Origin: Chitinophagaceae bacterium
GTDB taxonomy: Bacteria > Bacteroidota > Bacteroidia > Chitinophagales > Chitinophagaceae
Direction of reading: 5' to 3'
Length of the DNA stretch: 64,000 nucleotides
Assembly: GCA_013140985.1 (NCBI GenBank)
Contig: JABFRU010000021.1
Span: 62,001-126,000, forward strand
Part shown: positions 21,640-32,053 of the stretch, one piece after another
Layout of the letters: each line of letters begins with the position of its first letter
Position numbering within the stretch: position 1 is the first letter of the stretch
Translations under genes and position numbers: made by a program
Notes under the pieces: generated by a model
Told to the model about the DNA's origin: nothing
Database searches by the model: none
Seen by the model: only the letters and a program-made list of their open reading frames with translations

Positions 21640-22716
21640 TCAAAGCGAAACTGCAATTGATGAAGTAACAAAAGTATTGCTATTCGTAACACCCGACGGT
21701 TTTATGAAAACATCGTCCTTGCTACTAAGGTGCCTTATTTCCAGTCTAACCAAAATATTTTTAAAAGGACTGTGATCAATATTCACGGACATACCGGTTG
21801 TTTTAAAACCATTGGGTGTGCCTGTTGTAATAATTACACCGTTCTCATCACTATAATATTCGCCTCTTGCAGCAATAGCCCATTTATCATTGAATGCATA
21901 TTTTAAAATGATCACCGGGGAATACCAGGTATTCTTGTCTTCGCTAGCCGGAGTTTTTTCTTCGGTACCGATATCAAAACCAACAGTCACACCAAATTTA
22001 TCAGTGACATTGAAGATGCCATATATATTATGGAAGAATCTTGATAACCTTACACTGTCCGGCTTATCTGTTCCGATAAATGTGCTGTAATTCACCAATA
22101 CCTTGGATGATGGTTTGAACTGGATCTGTGTGCCCCAACTCATCAGAGAATTGCCGCTTACTCTTGTGATCCGCTGCCAGCCATTCAATGCCATACCGCT
22201 TAAAAACCATTTACCATCATCAGTGGTATATGAGATCTTTGCGCCTGCTTCAAAGTAGGGAGTATTATCTGCCAGTATACTTCTTGTCAGGTTCCAGCAA
22301 TCTTTGCTGATGGCACTTTCAAAACCAATATGAGAAGGCATGATGCCTGCATCGATCCATAAATTTTTCTTCTTGCTGATCTTTACACCGGCGTTGGCTT
22401 CAAAAATATTTTTTAATACACCAGGCTCTGCAGCATAGTTCGCATTCATATAAGTGCCAGCCGCCACTGCAAGATTGGCTCTTACTCTTTCCGCCGTATA
22501 GTTTGCTTTTATAAAACCAAGGTTCAGGTTAAATTCATTGTGCCGGTTATGGCTGTAAATAAAACCCGGACGGTTGTTGTCTGCTGGCTTATTAAAATCA
22601 TAGTTATAATAAGCTTCTGCATAACCACTGACAGTTAATGAACCGGTTGAATCCTGGCCGATTGATTGAATACCCATCAATAAGGCTGTTCCAAACAAAA
22701 TCTTTTTCATCTTCAT
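21640..22716 (-). CDS. Outer membrane beta-barrel (porin-like) protein in the kdp cluster
   Basis: Signal peptide; SGYAEAYYNYDFN..., alternating aromatic beta-strands. Confidence 0.8.
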   Translation of the reverse strand: MKMKKILFGTALLMGIQSIGQDSTGSLTVSGYAEAYYNYDFNKPADNNRPGFIYSHNRHNEFNLNLGFIKANYTAERVRANLAVAAGTYMNANYAAEPGVLKNIFEANAGVKISKKKNLWIDAGIMPSHIGFESAISKDCWNLTRSILADNTPYFEAGAKISYTTDDGKWFLSGMALNGWQRITRVSGNSLMSWGTQIQFKPSSKVLVNYSTFIGTDKPDSVRLSRFFHNIYGIFNVTDKFGVTVGFDIGTEEKTPASEDKNTWYSPVIILKYAFNDKWAIAARGEYYSDENGVIITTGTPNGFKTTGMSVNIDHSPFKNILVRLEIRHLSSKDDVFIKPSGVTNSNTFVTSSIAVSL

Positions 22717-22734
22717 TCAATTTTAATTGTTCTA

Positions 22735-23289
22735 TTATTTTAAGTTGTCTAATGCAATGTTCAGTTTTAATACATTAACGACAGAGGGGCCGAGGATCAT
22801 TTTCTCTATTTGCTGATCCACTAAAACCTTTACCTTTTCTTCTGATAAGTTGCGGATAGCGGCCACTCTTTTTACCTGTATATAAGCGGATGCAGAAGTG
22901 ATGTGCGGATCGAGGCCACTGCCACTTGCTGTTACCAGGTCGGCCGGGATCTCTTCTTTTTTTACTCCCGGATTATGCACCAGGAATGTATCGATCCTGT
23001 CTTTTACTATTTGCAGGTAATCCGGATTGGATGGTCCTTTATTGCTACCTGCAGATCCTGCTGCATTGTAATCAACAGCAGAAGGGCGGCCCTGGAAATA
23101 TTTATCGTCTGTGAATTTTTGACCAATATTCTCATAGCCGACCACCTTTTCATTCACTGAAACTGTTTTTCCTTTCCCTCCACCGGGAGTAGCTTTGCCA
23201 ATACCTGCAATGAGTAATGGATATAGTACAGCACAAAGAATGATCATTACGAGTGTCATCTTCAGCGATATCAATAGATTCTTTTTCAT
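22735..23289 (-). CDS. kdpC: K+-transporting ATPase subunit C
   Basis: LYPLLIAGIGKATPGGGKGKTV...FQGRPSAVDYNAAGSAGSNKGPSN...ASGSGLDPHITSASAYIQVKRVA. Confidence 0.95.
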   Translation of the reverse strand: MKKNLLISLKMTLVMIILCAVLYPLLIAGIGKATPGGGKGKTVSVNEKVVGYENIGQKFTDDKYFQGRPSAVDYNAAGSAGSNKGPSNPDYLQIVKDRIDTFLVHNPGVKKEEIPADLVTASGSGLDPHITSASAYIQVKRVAAIRNLSEEKVKVLVDQQIEKMILGPSVVNVLKLNIALDNLK

Positions 23290-23307
23290 TTAATTCCTGT
23301 TTGATGA

Positions 23308-25341
23308 TTACATAAATAAACCAAGCAGCATATCAATCAATTTTATCCCAATAAAAGGCGCAATGATGCCGCCTAAACCATAGACCAGTAAATTTCTTCT
23401 CAGCAATGCACTGGCACCGATCGGCCTGTATTGAACACCTTTCAAAGCCAGTGGAATAAGTATAGGAATGATCAGCGCATTAAAAATAATGGCAGATAAA
23501 ATAGCTGATTCAGGACTATCCAATCTCATTATATTTAATGATTGCAATGCCGGTATCGAAGCGATGAACAATGCCGGAACGATCGCAAAATATTTTGCCA
23601 CATCATTGGCAATAGAAAAAGTTGTAAGCGTTCCTCTTGTTATCAATAATTGTTTACCAATTTCCACAACCTCTATCAGTTTAGTGGGATCATTGTCAAG
23701 ATCCACCATATTGCCGGCTTCTTTGGCAGCTTGTGTGCCGCTGTTCATAGACACACCCACATCCGCTTGTGCCAATGCAGGTGCATCGTTGGTACCATCA
23801 CCCATCATCGCTACTAATTTTCCCGCCTGTTGTTCTTTACGGATATAATTCATTTTGTCTTCCGGTTTTGCTTCGGCAATAAAATCATCCACACCTGCTT
23901 TTTCAGCAATGTATTTTGCAGTAAGAGGATTGTCGCCGGTCACCATTACTGTTTTTACTCCCATCTTTCTCAATCTTTCAAAACGTTCCTGTATGCCGGG
24001 CTTGATGATGTCCTGCAGTTCAATTACACCCAGCACTTTTTCATTCTCACATACCACTAATGGTGTGCCGCCATTGGAAGAAATGGTGTTTACCTGTAAT
24101 GCTGTTTCATCCGGGAATGAATTGCCTGCCTTAACAACAATATTTTTTATTGAATCAAATGCGCCTTTTCTGATTCTTCTTCCACCTGCCAGGTCAACAC
24201 CGCTGCTTCTTGTTTCAGCAGTAAACTCAATGAACCTGGCATTATTTGTATCAAAGTTCTTTACATTGACATTGGCCAGTTCGATAATTGATTTTCCTTC
24301 CGGGGTCTGATCGGCAATGGAAGACAAAGCACAGGCTTCTATAAAAGTAGTTTTATCAACACCATTGGCAGGATAGAAATTTGTGGCCTTCCTGTTGCCG
24401 ATAGTGATCGTTCCTGTTTTATCCAATAACAACACATCCACATCTCCTGCTGTTTCTACTGCTTTACCGCTTTTGGCGATCACATTAGCTCTTAATGCCC
24501 TGTCCATTCCTGCAATACCAATAGCAGATAATAAACCGCCGATAGTTGTTGGTATTAAACAAACAAATAATGAAACGAATGCTGCAATGGTGATCGGCGT
24601 GTTAGCATAATCAGCAAAAGGCTTCAGCGTAACGCATACAATAATAAATATGAGTGTGAATGCTGCCAGCAATATGGTCAATGCGATCTCATTCGGGGTT
24701 TTTTGCCTGGATGCACCTTCTACCAATGCGATCATTTTATCCAAAAATGATTCACCGGGCTCGGTGGTCACTCTTACTTTTATCCTGTCACTTAAAACTT
24801 TGGTACCTCCGGTAACAGATGATTTATCACCACCCGCTTCACGGATAACAGGAGCAGACTCACCGGTGATAGCAGACTCATCAATAGTGGCAATACCTTC
24901 TACTATTTCACCATCCATCGGAATGAGGTCGCTTGCTTCGCAAATGAACAGATCGTTCTTTCTCAACTGGGAAGAAGAGACAATGGTAATTGATGATCCA
25001 CTCACTTTTTTTGCAGGAGTATCTTCTCTTGTTCTGCGCAGGCTTTCTGCCTGGGCCTTTCCTCTTGCTTCGGCAATACCTTCTGCAAAATTGGCAAACA
25101 AAACAGTGATGAACAGGATGACGAAAATGGTAATGTTGTACCACAATTCACCCTGCGACATATTACCTGTTACCATTTGCCAGATACAAACAGCCAGCAT
25201 TACGGCGGTGGCGATCTCTACGGTAAACATCACCGGGTTCCTGATCATCAGCCGGGGGTTCAGCTTTATAAATGATTGCTTAGCAGCTGTGCCAACCAGT
25301 GCAGGATCAAATAATCTTATTGTACGTTTATGCTTTGTCAT
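23308..25341 (-). CDS. kdpB: K+-transporting ATPase subunit B
   Basis: P-type ATPase [69 protein letters not shown]. Confidence 0.97.
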   Translation of the reverse strand: MTKHKRTIRLFDPALVGTAAKQSFIKLNPRLMIRNPVMFTVEIATAVMLAVCIWQMVTGNMSQGELWYNITIFVILFITVLFANFAEGIAEARGKAQAESLRRTREDTPAKKVSGSSITIVSSSQLRKNDLFICEASDLIPMDGEIVEGIATIDESAITGESAPVIREAGGDKSSVTGGTKVLSDRIKVRVTTEPGESFLDKMIALVEGASRQKTPNEIALTILLAAFTLIFIIVCVTLKPFADYANTPITIAAFVSLFVCLIPTTIGGLLSAIGIAGMDRALRANVIAKSGKAVETAGDVDVLLLDKTGTITIGNRKATNFYPANGVDKTTFIEACALSSIADQTPEGKSIIELANVNVKNFDTNNARFIEFTAETRSSGVDLAGGRRIRKGAFDSIKNIVVKAGNSFPDETALQVNTISSNGGTPLVVCENEKVLGVIELQDIIKPGIQERFERLRKMGVKTVMVTGDNPLTAKYIAEKAGVDDFIAEAKPEDKMNYIRKEQQAGKLVAMMGDGTNDAPALAQADVGVSMNSGTQAAKEAGNMVDLDNDPTKLIEVVEIGKQLLITRGTLTTFSIANDVAKYFAIVPALFIASIPALQSLNIMRLDSPESAILSAIIFNALIIPILIPLALKGVQYRPIGASALLRRNLLVYGLGGIIAPFIGIKLIDMLLGLFM

Positions 25342-25353
25342 TTTCTTTAATCA

Positions 25354-27069
25354 TTAATACAGTGAAAAATATTCAGCCAATGGCCCGAGCGCCAATGCCG
25401 GTAAATAAGATAATGCAGTGACGATAATGATAACCGCCAGTGTCATTACTCCGAATGTATATGAGTCGGTACGCAATGTGCCGGGTGACTCAGGGATGAA
25501 TTTCTTATTGGCCAACAAACCGATGATGGCGATCGGCGCAATGATGGGAAGGAACCTTCCAATTAAAAGAACAATACCTGTTGTTACATTCCAGAAAATA
25601 TTATTATCACCCAATCCTTCAAAACCGCTGCCATTATTGGCATTGGAAGATGTGTATTCATACAACATCTCAGAGAAACCATGATAAGAGGGATTATTCA
25701 ACCAGGCACCGGGTTTCACTGCCCACCCGATCTCAGGATGATGAGCCACCATATAAGCTGCCAATGCTGTGAATCCTTTTATTAGAAAGGCAGATAGTAA
25801 TGTAATCAGGGCTGCGATCTTCACCTCTCTTGCCTCCACTTTATGCCCCATGAATTCGGGTGTTCGCCCTACCATTAGCCCGGACATGAAGACAGCAATG
25901 ATGATAAAGATGAAATAGTTCAATAGTCCAACTCCCACTCCTCCGTACAGTGCATTTATCATCATATCGAGTATCACTACACCGCCGGACATTGGGGTTA
26001 AGCTATCATGCATTCCATTCACAGAACCGTTGGAAGTAGAAGTAGTAGCCACACTCCACAATGCCGTAGCCGCTGCACCCAGCCGCACTTCTTTTCCTTC
26101 CATGCTTCCGGTTGTTTGTGCAATGCCAAGTTTGTCAATGGCCGGGTTGCCTTTTGTTTCATAATAAATATTGATGGCACAGAAGATGACAAAAAGAATG
26201 GTCATCACTGCGAAGATCACTTTCGCCAGTTTTTTGCGGTTGACATAAAAGCCCAATGCAAATACCAATGCGATCGGTATAAGCAGTATTGAAATGGTTT
26301 CAACTGCGTTGGTGATATAATTGGGATTCTCCAGGGGATGTGCAGAATTCACGCCGAACCATCCGCCACCATTGGTGCCTAATTGTTTGATGGCGATCAT
26401 TCCGGCCGCCGGACCTCTCGATACCTGCACCGTATCTCCCTGCAATGTGGTGATGGTATCTTTTCCGGCATAGCTGGTGGGTGTGCCATTGAAAGCCAAT
26501 ATCACCGCAACGATGATCGACAACGGTAATAATATTCTTGTAATACTTTTTACAAAATAGTTCCAGAAATTACCCAGGTTCTGTGTTGTCTTTTCTTTAA
26601 TGCCATTGAACAGGGCCACCAGCAGGGCAATACCTGTTGCGGCACTTACAAATTGTAAGAAAGTAATGACGAACAACTGTGTGAAATAGGTTAAACCTGA
26701 TTCACCGGAATAATGTTGCAGGTTACAGTTCACCAAAAAACTGATTGCCGTATTAAAAGCCAGGTCGGGTGTTTGCCCGGGATTGCCATCCGGGTTCATT
26801 GGTAATTTATGCTGGAAGATCAGCAACAGCATGGCATATACTAACCACAACATATTTATGGTAAGCATGGCTTTCAGGAATTGCTTCCAGTTCATGCTTT
26901 CGTTGGGGTTAATACCACAGACCCTGAAGAAGAATCGTTCAACAGGGTTCATAAAGTTGGTAAATGTCCTTTCTCCTTTAAAAACCCTTGCTATATACTT
27001 GCCCAGCGGGTAAGCCAGCAGCAGCGTAAAAAGGAAAATAAGCACAGTGCCTAAAATTTCGCCGTTCAT
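25354..27069 (-). CDS. kdpA: K+-transporting ATPase subunit A
   Basis: NTAISFLVNCNLQHYSGE, GTNGGGWFGVNSAHPLENP, LMVGRTPEFMGHKVE. Confidence 0.97.
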   Translation of the reverse strand: MNGEILGTVLIFLFTLLLAYPLGKYIARVFKGERTFTNFMNPVERFFFRVCGINPNESMNWKQFLKAMLTINMLWLVYAMLLLIFQHKLPMNPDGNPGQTPDLAFNTAISFLVNCNLQHYSGESGLTYFTQLFVITFLQFVSAATGIALLVALFNGIKEKTTQNLGNFWNYFVKSITRILLPLSIIVAVILAFNGTPTSYAGKDTITTLQGDTVQVSRGPAAGMIAIKQLGTNGGGWFGVNSAHPLENPNYITNAVETISILLIPIALVFALGFYVNRKKLAKVIFAVMTILFVIFCAINIYYETKGNPAIDKLGIAQTTGSMEGKEVRLGAAATALWSVATTSTSNGSVNGMHDSLTPMSGGVVILDMMINALYGGVGVGLLNYFIFIIIAVFMSGLMVGRTPEFMGHKVEAREVKIAALITLLSAFLIKGFTALAAYMVAHHPEIGWAVKPGAWLNNPSYHGFSEMLYEYTSSNANNGSGFEGLGDNNIFWNVTTGIVLLIGRFLPIIAPIAIIGLLANKKFIPESPGTLRTDSYTFGVMTLAVIIIVTALSYLPALALGPLAEYFSLY

Positions 27070-27073
27070 AGCA

Positions 27074-27154
27074 TCAGAATTTTTCAGGTTTAATTAATAC
27101 GTACAGCAGGTAACAAAACACCGCTACGGATAAAACAAATAGTGCTATTATCAT
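27074..27154 (-). CDS. kdpF: KdpF-like small membrane peptide (26 aa)
   Basis: Manual translation MIIALFVLSVAVFCYLLYVLIKPEKF*, immediately upstream of kdpA; absent from the ORF track because of size. Confidence 0.8.
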   Translation of the reverse strand: MIIALFVLSVAVFCYLLYVLIKPEKF

Positions 27155-27158
27155 ATCA

Positions 27159-27242
27159 TCAGATTTTTTCGAACCAGTCAATTGATTTAAAGAATAGCCC
27201 AAAGCAGATAAGCCCGGCGATGAGTAAAATGATTGTCAGCAT
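27159..27242 (-). CDS. 27-aa single-TM micro-ORF upstream of kdpF
   Basis: MLTIILLIAGLICFGLFFKSIDWFEKI*; 4 nt before kdpF; likely real start of the 83-aa track ORF 27159..27410. Confidence 0.6.
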   Translation of the reverse strand: MLTIILLIAGLICFGLFFKSIDWFEKI

Positions 27243-27268
27243 GGTTATAATTTTTTGTACAGCAGTAA

Positions 27269-27284
27269 GCCAAAAGAAGTGCCT
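27269..27284 (-). promoter_or_regulatory. Weak sigma-54 -24/-12-like element upstream of the kdp micro-ORFs
   Basis: Minus strand AGGCACTTCTTTTGGC vs TGGCACGN4TTGCW; -12 GC is imperfect. Confidence 0.3.
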
Positions 27285-27370
27285 GAACAGGTGAGAAATA
27301 AAGGATAGAGACGAAATGTAGTGCTGGCAAGGGTTTGGGATGAATCGTAGACTTACGAAGCTACCACAGC

Positions 27371-27400
27371 AATTAAAAAACCCTTCCAAAATGGAAGGGT
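27371..27400 (-). terminator. Terminator after the NtrC-type regulator
   Basis: Minus strand ACCCTTCCA-TTT-TGGAAGGGT followed by TTTTTTAATT. Confidence 0.75.
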
Positions 27401-27422
27401 GGATTTTCAAAATGAAATGCCA

Positions 27423-28754
27423 TTAATGCAGTTGAAATTCTTCGATCTTCCGGTACAACGTTGTCAACCCGATATTCAGCAGCCTCGCTGCTTCGGTCTT
27501 ATTGCCATTCGTATGCTGCAATACTTTTTGGATATGTGCTTTCTCGGCTCCGGCCAATTCAAAAACAGAAAATGCATGACCGGATGTATGTTGTAACTCA
27601 AGGGGCAGATCTTTTGCGGTGAGATGGCCGTCATCATTTAATATTACCGAACGTTCAATGATATTTTTCAGCTCCCGGATATTACCCGGCCAATGATATT
27701 GCTGCAGCGCATCGAGATAATCTTTTTGCAGAACAGGAACCGGCTTGTTTGTTTTAGCAGCAAACATCAAAGCAAAATGATTCGCCAGTGCAGGAATATC
27801 CTTTACTCTTTCACGAAGAGCAGGCAACATAATTTGAAAAACAGATAAACGATAAAAAAGGTCGGAACGGAAATGACCTGCTTCCATTTCTTTCTGCAGA
27901 TCCCGGTTGGTAGCAGCAATGATGCGGATGTTTACCCTGATCGTTTTACTTTCACCTACTTTAATGAATTCACCGGATTCCAAAACCCGCAACAATTTGG
28001 CTTGCAGTTCAGGAGGCATTTCACCGATCTCGTCTAAAAAAATAGTTCCGCCATTGGCTTCTTCAAACAACCCCTTTTTTTCTTTTATAGCCCCGGTAAA
28101 AGCACCGGCTTTGTGTCCGAACAATTCGCTTTCCAACAACTCTTTAGTGAAGGCACTGCAATTGACGGCAATAAAAGCCCTGTTGCTGCGGTTACCTGCC
28201 TGGTGAATGGCCTGTGCAAAGACCTCTTTACCCGTACCTGTTTCGCCAAGCAATAAAACGGTGGCATCAGTGGCAGCTACTTTTTTTGCAGCTATTATTG
28301 CCTGTTGAATAGTTGAGGATTGTCCAATTATACTTTCGAAAGAATATTTATTTCCGACTTGTTTTTCCAGTTGCGCTACTTTTTTTGCGAGATGGACTTT
28401 ATCAATAGCCCGGTGCAGCAACGGGATGATCTTATCATTGTCATCGCCTTTGGTGATATAGTCAAAAGCCCCATTGCGCATGGCCTGCACACCATCGGCA
28501 ATATTGCCATAGGCGGTAAGCAAAATGATCTCAACGGAAGGATGCTCTCTTTTTATTTGTTTTACAAAATCTACACCATTACCATTGGGAAGTTTTACAT
28601 CGCAGAGAATAACATCTATGGATTCTTTTTCTATAATTTTTTTTGCGTCTTTCAGCGAACCGGCTTCAGTCACATCAAATCCTTCAAGGCTGATGATGCG
28701 TCTAAGTAACTGCCGGAGTTTTTCCTCATCGTCAATGATCAGTATTTTATTCAC
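27423..28754 (-). CDS. Sigma-54-dependent NtrC-family response regulator
   Basis: REC DVILCDVKLPNGNG; AAA+ GETGTGKEVFAQAIH, ESELFGHKAGAFTGA; Fis HTH NKTEAARLLNIGLTTLYRKIEEF. Confidence 0.95.
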   Translation of the reverse strand: MNKILIIDDEEKLRQLLRRIISLEGFDVTEAGSLKDAKKIIEKESIDVILCDVKLPNGNGVDFVKQIKREHPSVEIILLTAYGNIADGVQAMRNGAFDYITKGDDNDKIIPLLHRAIDKVHLAKKVAQLEKQVGNKYSFESIIGQSSTIQQAIIAAKKVAATDATVLLLGETGTGKEVFAQAIHQAGNRSNRAFIAVNCSAFTKELLESELFGHKAGAFTGAIKEKKGLFEEANGGTIFLDEIGEMPPELQAKLLRVLESGEFIKVGESKTIRVNIRIIAATNRDLQKEMEAGHFRSDLFYRLSVFQIMLPALRERVKDIPALANHFALMFAAKTNKPVPVLQKDYLDALQQYHWPGNIRELKNIIERSVILNDDGHLTAKDLPLELQHTSGHAFSVFELAGAEKAHIQKVLQHTNGNKTEAARLLNIGLTTLYRKIEEFQLH

Positions 28755-28786
28755 GGCCGAAAGTTAAGACAGTTTATTTCATTGAA

Positions 28787-29563
28787 TTAACTTTTTACCT
28801 TCTTAAAATATACCATCGCCCTTTTCTCCGCCAACTCCTGCAATTTCACTTTATCAGTAAATAATTTTCTCCGCAGCATTTTATAGATGCTGATCGTATT
28901 GTCCAATGCTTTTAAGATTGAAGTCTTGTTGTATTGGGGAACAGTGATCTTCAGGTCTTCGAGATCGGGGAGTTTTAAAGTCTTTTCTGCTTTGCGTAAA
29001 CCTCTTACCGGCATTTTATTTTTTTTCTGCATCAATGGAGCCAATACTCTTGCTCTTATAAAACCCAATCCATCCATGCATTCAAAATATTCGCCACGGG
29101 CTGCTTTAGATGCAATGTAATGTACCCATGTCCACATACGGTCTTCGATCCATTGAAAGTCGGGCTGCGGCCATTCTGCTTTTGTAAATTTAATGATATC
29201 AGTAAGCTGGTCATCTCTTTCAAATAATACAATGGGGTTTTCAATACGATCATGAAACTCTGGTAATGTCAAAAACTTTATATCAACATGGAGCAACGGA
29301 TCATCATATAAACAAATTAGCAAACGGGGTTCTCCTACATGCTCACCAGTAAAGCCGGAAATAAAATTGCCAAAGCTCTTTGCATATTTCATCATCTTTT
29401 CTCTATCATCACTTATCTTATTTTTAGTGATCAAAACAAGATCGAGATCGGAATATTCATCCAGCTCATCGGTGATCCATGAGCCTGCAACCGCCAATCC
29501 AATTACATCCGGGTTTTTTTTAACGATCTCCACTACTTTATCTGCAAATTCTTTTTGTATCAT
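28787..29563 (-). CDS. Nucleotidyltransferase-domain protein
   Basis: GLAVAGSWITDELDEYSDLDLVLIT matches the GS-x-DLD nucleotidyltransferase motif. Confidence 0.75.
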   Translation of the reverse strand: MIQKEFADKVVEIVKKNPDVIGLAVAGSWITDELDEYSDLDLVLITKNKISDDREKMMKYAKSFGNFISGFTGEHVGEPRLLICLYDDPLLHVDIKFLTLPEFHDRIENPIVLFERDDQLTDIIKFTKAEWPQPDFQWIEDRMWTWVHYIASKAARGEYFECMDGLGFIRARVLAPLMQKKNKMPVRGLRKAEKTLKLPDLEDLKITVPQYNKTSILKALDNTISIYKMLRRKLFTDKVKLQELAEKRAMVYFKKVKS

Positions 29564-29599
29564 ATTTCTAAAGATAAAAATTGCGGGAGCTATTCCAAT

Positions 29600-29632
29600 A
29601 AAAAACCCGCCTCGTTTTAAACGAGACGGGGC
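29600..29632 (-). terminator. Terminator downstream of the GLPGLI gene
   Basis: Minus strand CCCCGTCTCGTTTAAAACGAGGCGGGTTTTTTA. Confidence 0.8.
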
Positions 29633-29653
29633 AATTCATGACTATAATCTTTT

Positions 29654-30454
29654 TTATTGCATCCTTATCACCCGGTGACCACCCTGGTTATTCTGCTGCA
29701 TTTCACCCATCATCTTATCTCTTTCTTTTTTGAATTCTTCCTGTGTATAATGTTTTTTGCCAGTCGGTTCTTTGATAACAGTAAGATCGGCTTTTTCGGA
29801 AATGCTGGTAGCAATATATGCCTGCCGGCCATTCGCTACATCCATTTCCAGTATCAATCCCGGTAATTGACCCTGGTATTCGCCGGGGCCTGCAGAAACA
29901 GGAATGCTGCTCGTAAACCATGCAATGATCGTTGCAGTATCCTGCACTTCTTTGCGTTCCATTTTTCCATTATCCATATTCATCATTGTTCTTGTAGTAA
30001 TATTGGTAGCAACGGCCTTCATGCAGGGCTTATCCAAAATGGTTTTAGTTTCACCAGTCATTTTCCATTTCAACGAACGGACACTGTCATCAATGATAAA
30101 TGTTTTATCAAGAAATTCTTTTTTCTCTGTTTTTTTACCTGTTTCAAAATTGGTGTACAGCACATCGTTACTGCCGGCCACTATCATCCTGATCTGTGCG
30201 CCACCTTCGCTGGTAAAAGAGCCACCATCGTCATCATTTTCCAGTTCAGCAGCCTTCCACAAGGATTGATTGTTACCAAACACAAGTTCAAAATTATCTT
30301 TTCTTGTTTGCGGCACCACCTGTTCTTCGCCATTGATATTAAAACGGGCCTGCATCTGGCTGGTACGCTGGTAAACAACTTTACCTTCTTTTTGCTGTGC
30401 CTGCACAAGACTTACAGATAATACAAGGCAGCCGGCGATCAATATTCTTTTCAT
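29654..30454 (-). CDS. GLPGLI-family protein
   Basis: Signal peptide, KVVYQRTSQ, GQLPGLILEMD motif. Confidence 0.85.
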   Translation of the reverse strand: MKRILIAGCLVLSVSLVQAQQKEGKVVYQRTSQMQARFNINGEEQVVPQTRKDNFELVFGNNQSLWKAAELENDDDGGSFTSEGGAQIRMIVAGSNDVLYTNFETGKKTEKKEFLDKTFIIDDSVRSLKWKMTGETKTILDKPCMKAVATNITTRTMMNMDNGKMERKEVQDTATIIAWFTSSIPVSAGPGEYQGQLPGLILEMDVANGRQAYIATSISEKADLTVIKEPTGKKHYTQEEFKKERDKMMGEMQQNNQGGHRVIRMQ

Positions 30455-30570
30455 GTGTTTTAGTTTTTATGTTGACCAAAGCTATGGCCGTGGCTGCGCA
30501 AGATAAGTTAAGCCACCTTTCATTTAGGTTAATAAAGGTTAATGCCCTGTAAATGCCCGGTTCATTGAAT

Positions 30571-30578
30571 TACTTTTG
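30571..30578 (+). promoter_or_regulatory. TAnnTTTG -7 element for the kinase/regulator pair
   Basis: TACTTTTG 18 bp before the kinase ATG. Confidence 0.4.
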
Positions 30579-30595
30579 TTGCCTAATTATTTTGC

Positions 30596-32053
30596 ATGAA
30601 CAGGCTTCGCTGGCTGGCATTATTAATGGGTATTACCATCCTCGGTATTACCGGTTTCCAGTTATACTGGTTGAAGCAAAGCTATGAACGGGAAAAAAGG
30701 ACACTGGACATAAAAACAGCCATGCTCTTCCGGGAAAGTATCATGCACCTGCAGATGGCCAAATTAAAACTGGACGGATTTGAATGGGGTGACAGCGCCA
30801 GGAAGGGCAAAGTAAAAATGGTAATGGAAAAAGGGACAGACCGGGTCAGCGTACGGTTTGCACCGAAGCAAGAGATCGTTTCTACTATCAATGTCATAAG
30901 AGATAAGCTGACCGATTCGCTGAGGCAGACAGTAACATCATCAGGAATGGTGATCGCAACCGGCAAGGATTCGCTTTTTGAATTCAACCGGCAGGTGGTG
31001 CCGGGTGGAAAGGGCGGACGAGATCATGTTATTAGTTTATTATACGGAGTGGATTCTTTACAGGATTCAATTAGAGTGGGAGAAATTGATACCGCTTACC
31101 GCATGACGCTTAAAGCAGAGAAACTGGATATCCCTTTTTCTATTCTGCGGCAAGAGAATGTAATGACGGAAGAGCCAACAGCCGGTGCAGTAACGATCGG
31201 GTTTTCCAAACCGGTTACATATAAATTAAACCTTGGAAATACTTTCCCTTATTTGCTAAAAAAGATCAGCCTGCCGATATTGTTTTCTGTTATCCTGCTT
31301 GGCATCACCATTCTTTCGTTTGTATTACTCTACCGGAATTTACTAAGGCAGAGAAGACTGGCAGCATTAAAAAATGAATTCATCAGCAATATCACACATG
31401 AATTAAAAACGCCGATAGCAACTGTTGGAGTAGCTATTGAGGCATTGAAAAATTTTAATGCCATCAATGATCCGCAGCGGACAAAAGAATATTTAGATAT
31501 TTCTTCCAATGAATTGCAACGGTTGGGATTGTTGGTTGATAAAGTGCTGAAGCTTTCCATGTTTGAAAAGAAAGAAATTGATTTGAAATTTGAAACGATC
31601 AATTTAAAAACAGTGGTGGATGAAGTAGTAGCTTCTTTGCGGTTACAACTGGAAAAATATCATGCAAGGGTTACCGTGACAAGCCAGGGCGATACAATTA
31701 TGAAAGGGGATATGCTGCATTTGCAAAGCGTAGTATTCAACCTGCTTGATAATGCATTGAAGTATGGAAAAAAAGAACCAGCCATTGATGTAACAGTAAA
31801 ACAGGAAAGCGAAAACATTGTATTATGCATAACGGATAACGGTATCGGTATGGCACAGGAATACAAAGACAAGATATTCGATAAATTCTTCCGCATACCC
31901 CATGGCGATACGCATAATGCAAAAGGATATGGATTGGGATTGAGTTATGTGGCGCAGGTGATCCAAAAACATAACGGAACTATTTCTGTTGACAGCCAAC
32001 CGGGTATCGGAACGAAATTTACCATCACATTACCAACAAACAGCAATGAGTAA
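30596..32053 (+). CDS. Sensor histidine kinase
   Basis: FISNITHELKTPIATVGVAIEAL, NLLDNALKYGKKEPAIDV, YGLGLSYVAQVIQKHNG. Confidence 0.93.
   Translation: MNRLRWLALLMGITILGITGFQLYWLKQSYEREKRTLDIKTAMLFRESIMHLQMAKLKLDGFEWGDSARKGKVKMVMEKGTDRVSVRFAPKQEIVSTINVIRDKLTDSLRQTVTSSGMVIATGKDSLFEFNRQVVPGGKGGRDHVISLLYGVDSLQDSIRVGEIDTAYRMTLKAEKLDIPFSILRQENVMTEEPTAGAVTIGFSKPVTYKLNLGNTFPYLLKKISLPILFSVILLGITILSFVLLYRNLLRQRRLAALKNEFISNITHELKTPIATVGVAIEALKNFNAINDPQRTKEYLDISSNELQRLGLLVDKVLKLSMFEKKEIDLKFETINLKTVVDEVVASLRLQLEKYHARVTVTSQGDTIMKGDMLHLQSVVFNLLDNALKYGKKEPAIDVTVKQESENIVLCITDNGIGMAQEYKDKIFDKFFRIPHGDTHNAKGYGLGLSYVAQVIQKHNGTISVDSQPGIGTKFTITLPTNSNE

Noticed and set aside
24650-25357. 235-aa plus-strand ORF
   Set aside because: Antisense to kdpB, which has unambiguous P-type ATPase motifs.
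29867-30421. 184-aa plus-strand ORF
   Set aside because: Antisense to the GLPGLI gene; no recognisable domain.
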